Part shown: one piece after another, positions 61,714 to 64,000 of the stretch
Numbering within the stretch: the first letter of the stretch is position 1
Layout: the number at the start of each line of letters is the position of its first letter
Assembly: GCF_023228165.1 (NCBI RefSeq)
Contig: NZ_JALOBS010000021.1
Coordinates: 1-64,000, forward strand
Source of the DNA: Methylomonas sp.
GTDB taxonomy: Bacteria; Pseudomonadota; Gammaproteobacteria; Methylococcales; Methylomonadaceae
DNA length: 64,000 nucleotides
Direction of reading: 5' to 3'
The notes under the pieces: generated by a model
Databases searched by the model: none
The model's input: only the letters and a program-made list of their open reading frames with translations
Told to the model about the DNA's origin: nothing
Program-made: the position numbers and the translations under genes

Positions 61714-62359
61714 ACCTGTGTGAGTCTGCCTATGTTTAAATGACGTCTCAGTATAAATAGCAACCGTATGGCGTCAAATCGCTATTCACCGGTCTAGCCC
61801 CTGCCAATCAAAAAACATGTCATTGAGGTTTTTTTTATTCGCGCTTTCGCGGTAATTTTTTGGCTCGATAACCCGGCCAGCACATTCCAGCGCAATACCC
61901 CGCATATTCCCCCCCCCCAATCAGCCAGCCATTCCGAATCAAAACCATCACGCGTTCCGATGAAAAAAGCTCATCAGTGCTGATACGATGATGCCGGTAT
62001 TTAACGATAGCTATCGAAAGCAATGAACTGTCACACTCGACCCAAACCGGCCCCACACAAGAACATTTTCAGCGTCAACTTCATTTACAAAGCTGCCAGT
62101 CCAAATCCCTGGATAGGCACACTAGAATCAGTTCGCTATTGCAAACGCCGCAGTAAAAACTCCCACAGTTCTCCCATTACAAGCAATCTATTTTCCTGGA
62201 TACTTTGCCCCATGTTGAGACGGCAGGTTTACCAAAACCAGCAGATTCAGCCAGCAGGGCAAAATGCTCTGGCAACACATTTATATTGATTAAGAATATT
62301 AAAACAGCGCCGTGACGAATCCAGCGCTGAAAACCAAACAACGTCAGGAGAACATCAAC
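61714..62359. other. Gap without supported gene
   Basis: About 645 bases. Small frames on both strands (for example 62023-62289 plus and 61835-62056 minus) show no recognisable protein and overlap each other, so none is called. A run of ten C lies at 61909-61918 and a small CGCG hairpin at 61840-61851. The ribosome site of the next gene is at the end. Confidence 0.5.
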
Positions 62360-62926
62360 ATGAACAGATTGCCAGAAACGGTCGCCCACAAATTCATCGA
62401 ATTGTTCACGGTGATGAACAATGCCGCAGACGACCTTAAAATGGCCGGCGCTGATGCTCTTTTACTGGGAGATTTTGCGCAAGTGGGGAACATCACGGAT
62501 GCTTGCCGCCAATTGCAAATGTTGGAAATGGACATCAAAGCCATCGTAAACAACAGCGATGCCAAATATACGGCCAGATCAACAGAAAAGCCCAGATTCT
62601 ACAAAAAGGACGGTAATCGCACCCGCAAACAAGGCAGCTTGTTAAGAGTCACCTTGGCAGGCAAAGTGATCGAGGAAGCCACCATCAAGGAAACCTTTGT
62701 GAAAACCTTGCGAGTGTTTGGTCTGGATCGCGTCGCCAAGCTCAATAAAACGGTTACCTCGGTACCGCTGTTAGCCAGAACCCCGGTCAACGGCTATCAA
62801 AACCAAAGACGCTGCGACGGCTGGTACATCACCACCCACGTCAATATGTACACCGCCAAAAACGTGCTGGAGGAAATCGGCAGACAGTTGAATATGCCGG
62901 TTAAAGTCGAGTTTTTCGAGCGTTGA
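62360..62926 (+). CDS. Hypothetical protein
   Basis: A 188-residue protein from the ATG at 62360, preceded by AGGAGA at 62346; a GTG at 62312 is a less likely longer start. It has two parts. An N-terminal helical half (about 1-65) is followed by a basic linker (KKDGNRTRKQ). The C-terminal half (about 85-188) looks alpha/beta and contains GSLLRVTLAGKVIEEATIKE and GWYITTHVNMYTAKNVLEEI. No family recognised. It lies 53 bases before the Sel1/kinase-like gene and may form an operon with it. Confidence 0.65.
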   Translation: MNRLPETVAHKFIELFTVMNNAADDLKMAGADALLLGDFAQVGNITDACRQLQMLEMDIKAIVNNSDAKYTARSTEKPRFYKKDGNRTRKQGSLLRVTLAGKVIEEATIKETFVKTLRVFGLDRVAKLNKTVTSVPLLARTPVNGYQNQRRCDGWYITTHVNMYTAKNVLEEIGRQLNMPVKVEFFER

Positions 62927-62979
62927 TTGCGCAATCCAAGAACGTAAATAGACTTTCAGAAAACAACAGAAAATCCATC

Positions 62980-64000
62980 ATGAAAATGCCCGAAGAGTTG
63001 AATCACTTGCAGCAACTGGCCGAAACCAATTCGAAAGCGCAATTTGCGTTGGCGTGGTTTTATTTACCTGAGGAGATAAAACAAAAAATGAATTTTATTG
63101 ACGAACGTTATAGTGAATATCAACTCGCTGCGCTTGAAGGTTTGTCGATTGGAGAAGAAATTGTATTTCCTATTACCCATTATCAACATGATCTGAGCCA
63201 AGGTTTCGAATGGCTCAAAAAGTCAGCAGAGTCGGGTTTTAAAGAGGCTTACTATCCTTTGGCATTCCTATATTTGGATCAAGAATATATTTTTGAGGCT
63301 GAAAAACTGGCTAAACAATCTGAAAATTCTGGCTTTAAGGAAAGCAATCTAATACTTGGAAAAATTAACGCTCAAAGACAGCAATATGCGTTGGCATACG
63401 ATTATTACGTTAAAGCATTACATGCCGGCATTCAACTAGCTTATGGCCCAATGATGAAAATTGTTCTAAAGGGGTATGTCGACACAGATCAAGCAAAAAC
63501 CGACATTGAAAAATTCAAGCCATTTATGCAGGACAGGCTGAAAAAAAACTTAGAACGTTGCAATGATAATCGATTTTTTGGACAAGAAATTAAATTCGCG
63601 GGTCTTCAAGAAATAGATGTTCCTACTGACGAAGATGATGACAACGAATTTGAAAACTCGCTTGAGAGGATTGAAACAGACTACCAATGGATGGCTGATC
63701 AATTGGTGGAAGTTGGTCAACAAAGTATTAATCGAATGCGGGAGTTGCAGGCCAAGGACCGGGAATTGGAAGAAACCATGGCCATGTTCGCCCATAAGTT
63801 CCGCAGTCCGCTGGATGCGATTCTCTACAACACCAACCATGAACATCAGCCCAAGTTGTATATTCAAGCGGCGCAAACCATGCAGAGTTTGCTGGATATT
63901 TTCAGCACAATTGCCACCGATGCCGAGCATTTGCAGGAGCGTTTGGTACAGGATAATCAAGGTAATGGCAATTTGATGAATGTGCTGACTAAAACGCTGG
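62980..64000 (+). CDS. Sel1/TPR-like repeats fused to a histidine-kinase-like region (partial, runs off the right edge)
   Basis: An open frame of 340 codons without a stop before the window ends. Residues about 17-180 form Sel1/TPR-like helical repeats (AQFALAWFYLP; GFEWLKKSAESGFKEAYYPLAFLYL; ALAYDYYVKALHAGIQLAYGPMM). A charged linker and coiled coil follow (about 210-265). The segment MAMFAHKFRSPLDAI (268-281) resembles a HisKA H-box with H272, although the usual Glu after His is Lys. The ATPase domain, if present, lies outside. The first 770 bases are clearly more AT-rich than the rest. Confidence 0.7.
   Translation, partial: MKMPEELNHLQQLAETNSKAQFALAWFYLPEEIKQKMNFIDERYSEYQLAALEGLSIGEEIVFPITHYQHDLSQGFEWLKKSAESGFKEAYYPLAFLYLDQEYIFEAEKLAKQSENSGFKESNLILGKINAQRQQYALAYDYYVKALHAGIQLAYGPMMKIVLKGYVDTDQAKTDIEKFKPFMQDRLKKNLERCNDNRFFGQEIKFAGLQEIDVPTDEDDDNEFENSLERIETDYQWMADQLVEVGQQSINRMRELQAKDRELEETMAMFAHKFRSPLDAILYNTNHEHQPKLYIQAAQTMQSLLDIFSTIATDAEHLQERLVQDNQGNGNLMNVLTKTL

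Noticed and set aside
62023..62289. An 88-codon plus-strand frame
   Set aside because: Unusual amino-acid mix, no ribosome site and no recognised domain.
1..64000. CRISPR arrays, tRNA and rRNA genes, prophage
   Set aside because: No regularly spaced repeats, no tRNA-like folds or rRNA segments, and no phage structural genes were seen on either strand.

Overview
The window looks like a chromosomal segment of a flagellated gammaproteobacterium. A methanotroph of the Methylococcales (Methylomonas-like) is my best guess, because class I FBPase, RpiA, a NifX-type protein, an O2-type FNR and a very large set of cyclic-di-GMP and two-component proteins sit together. This placement is inference; no rRNA or tRNA gene was seen. 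About 60 genes are supported.

Region 1 (1-27.8 kb): two small unknown genes at the left edge, then one long minus-strand polysaccharide cluster of 28 genes running from 27812 down to 956, mostly joined by 4-base ATGA overlaps. Its promoter-proximal end encodes an ABC exporter (Wzm, Wzt) and a CDP-sugar pathway: RfbF, RfbG, an RfbC-type epimerase, a C-methyltransferase, a DegT aminotransferase and WbqC. The middle holds methyltransferases, an ATP-grasp enzyme, a metallophosphoesterase, a CmcI-type enzyme and eight glycosyltransferases. The distal end has a Wzx flippase, an EpsG-like polymerase candidate, an epimerase and the chain-initiating pair WbpL/WbpM. The genes between about 4.8 and 16 kb look AT-rich compared with their flanks.

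Region 2 (28-31.4 kb): two tandem MNT/HEPN (MntA/HepT-type) toxin-antitoxin modules and a DUF900 alpha/beta hydrolase.

Region 3 (31.5-46.5 kb): a signalling region. One plus-strand operon encodes an EAL-YkuI_C phosphodiesterase, an MglA-like GTPase, a histidine kinase and a protein fusing a receiver domain to a complete PilB/GspE-type ATPase. I consider this the most interesting system in the window. On the minus strand follow an 1125-residue REC-REC-PAS-GAF-PAS-GGDEF-EAL protein, an Rcp1-type receiver, a multi-PAS histidine kinase and a membrane PAS protein.

Region 4 (46.7-64 kb): mainly housekeeping and accessory genes. These are ilvA, rpiA, a decayed IS5-type transposase, an orphan NifX-type gene with small unknown genes, a J-domain protein and a FliK-like protein. 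Next come an amidohydrolase and TonB receptor facing an AraC regulator, then a nitroreductase, fbp and fnr. The window ends in a partial gene joining Sel1/TPR-like helices to a histidine-kinase-like H-box.
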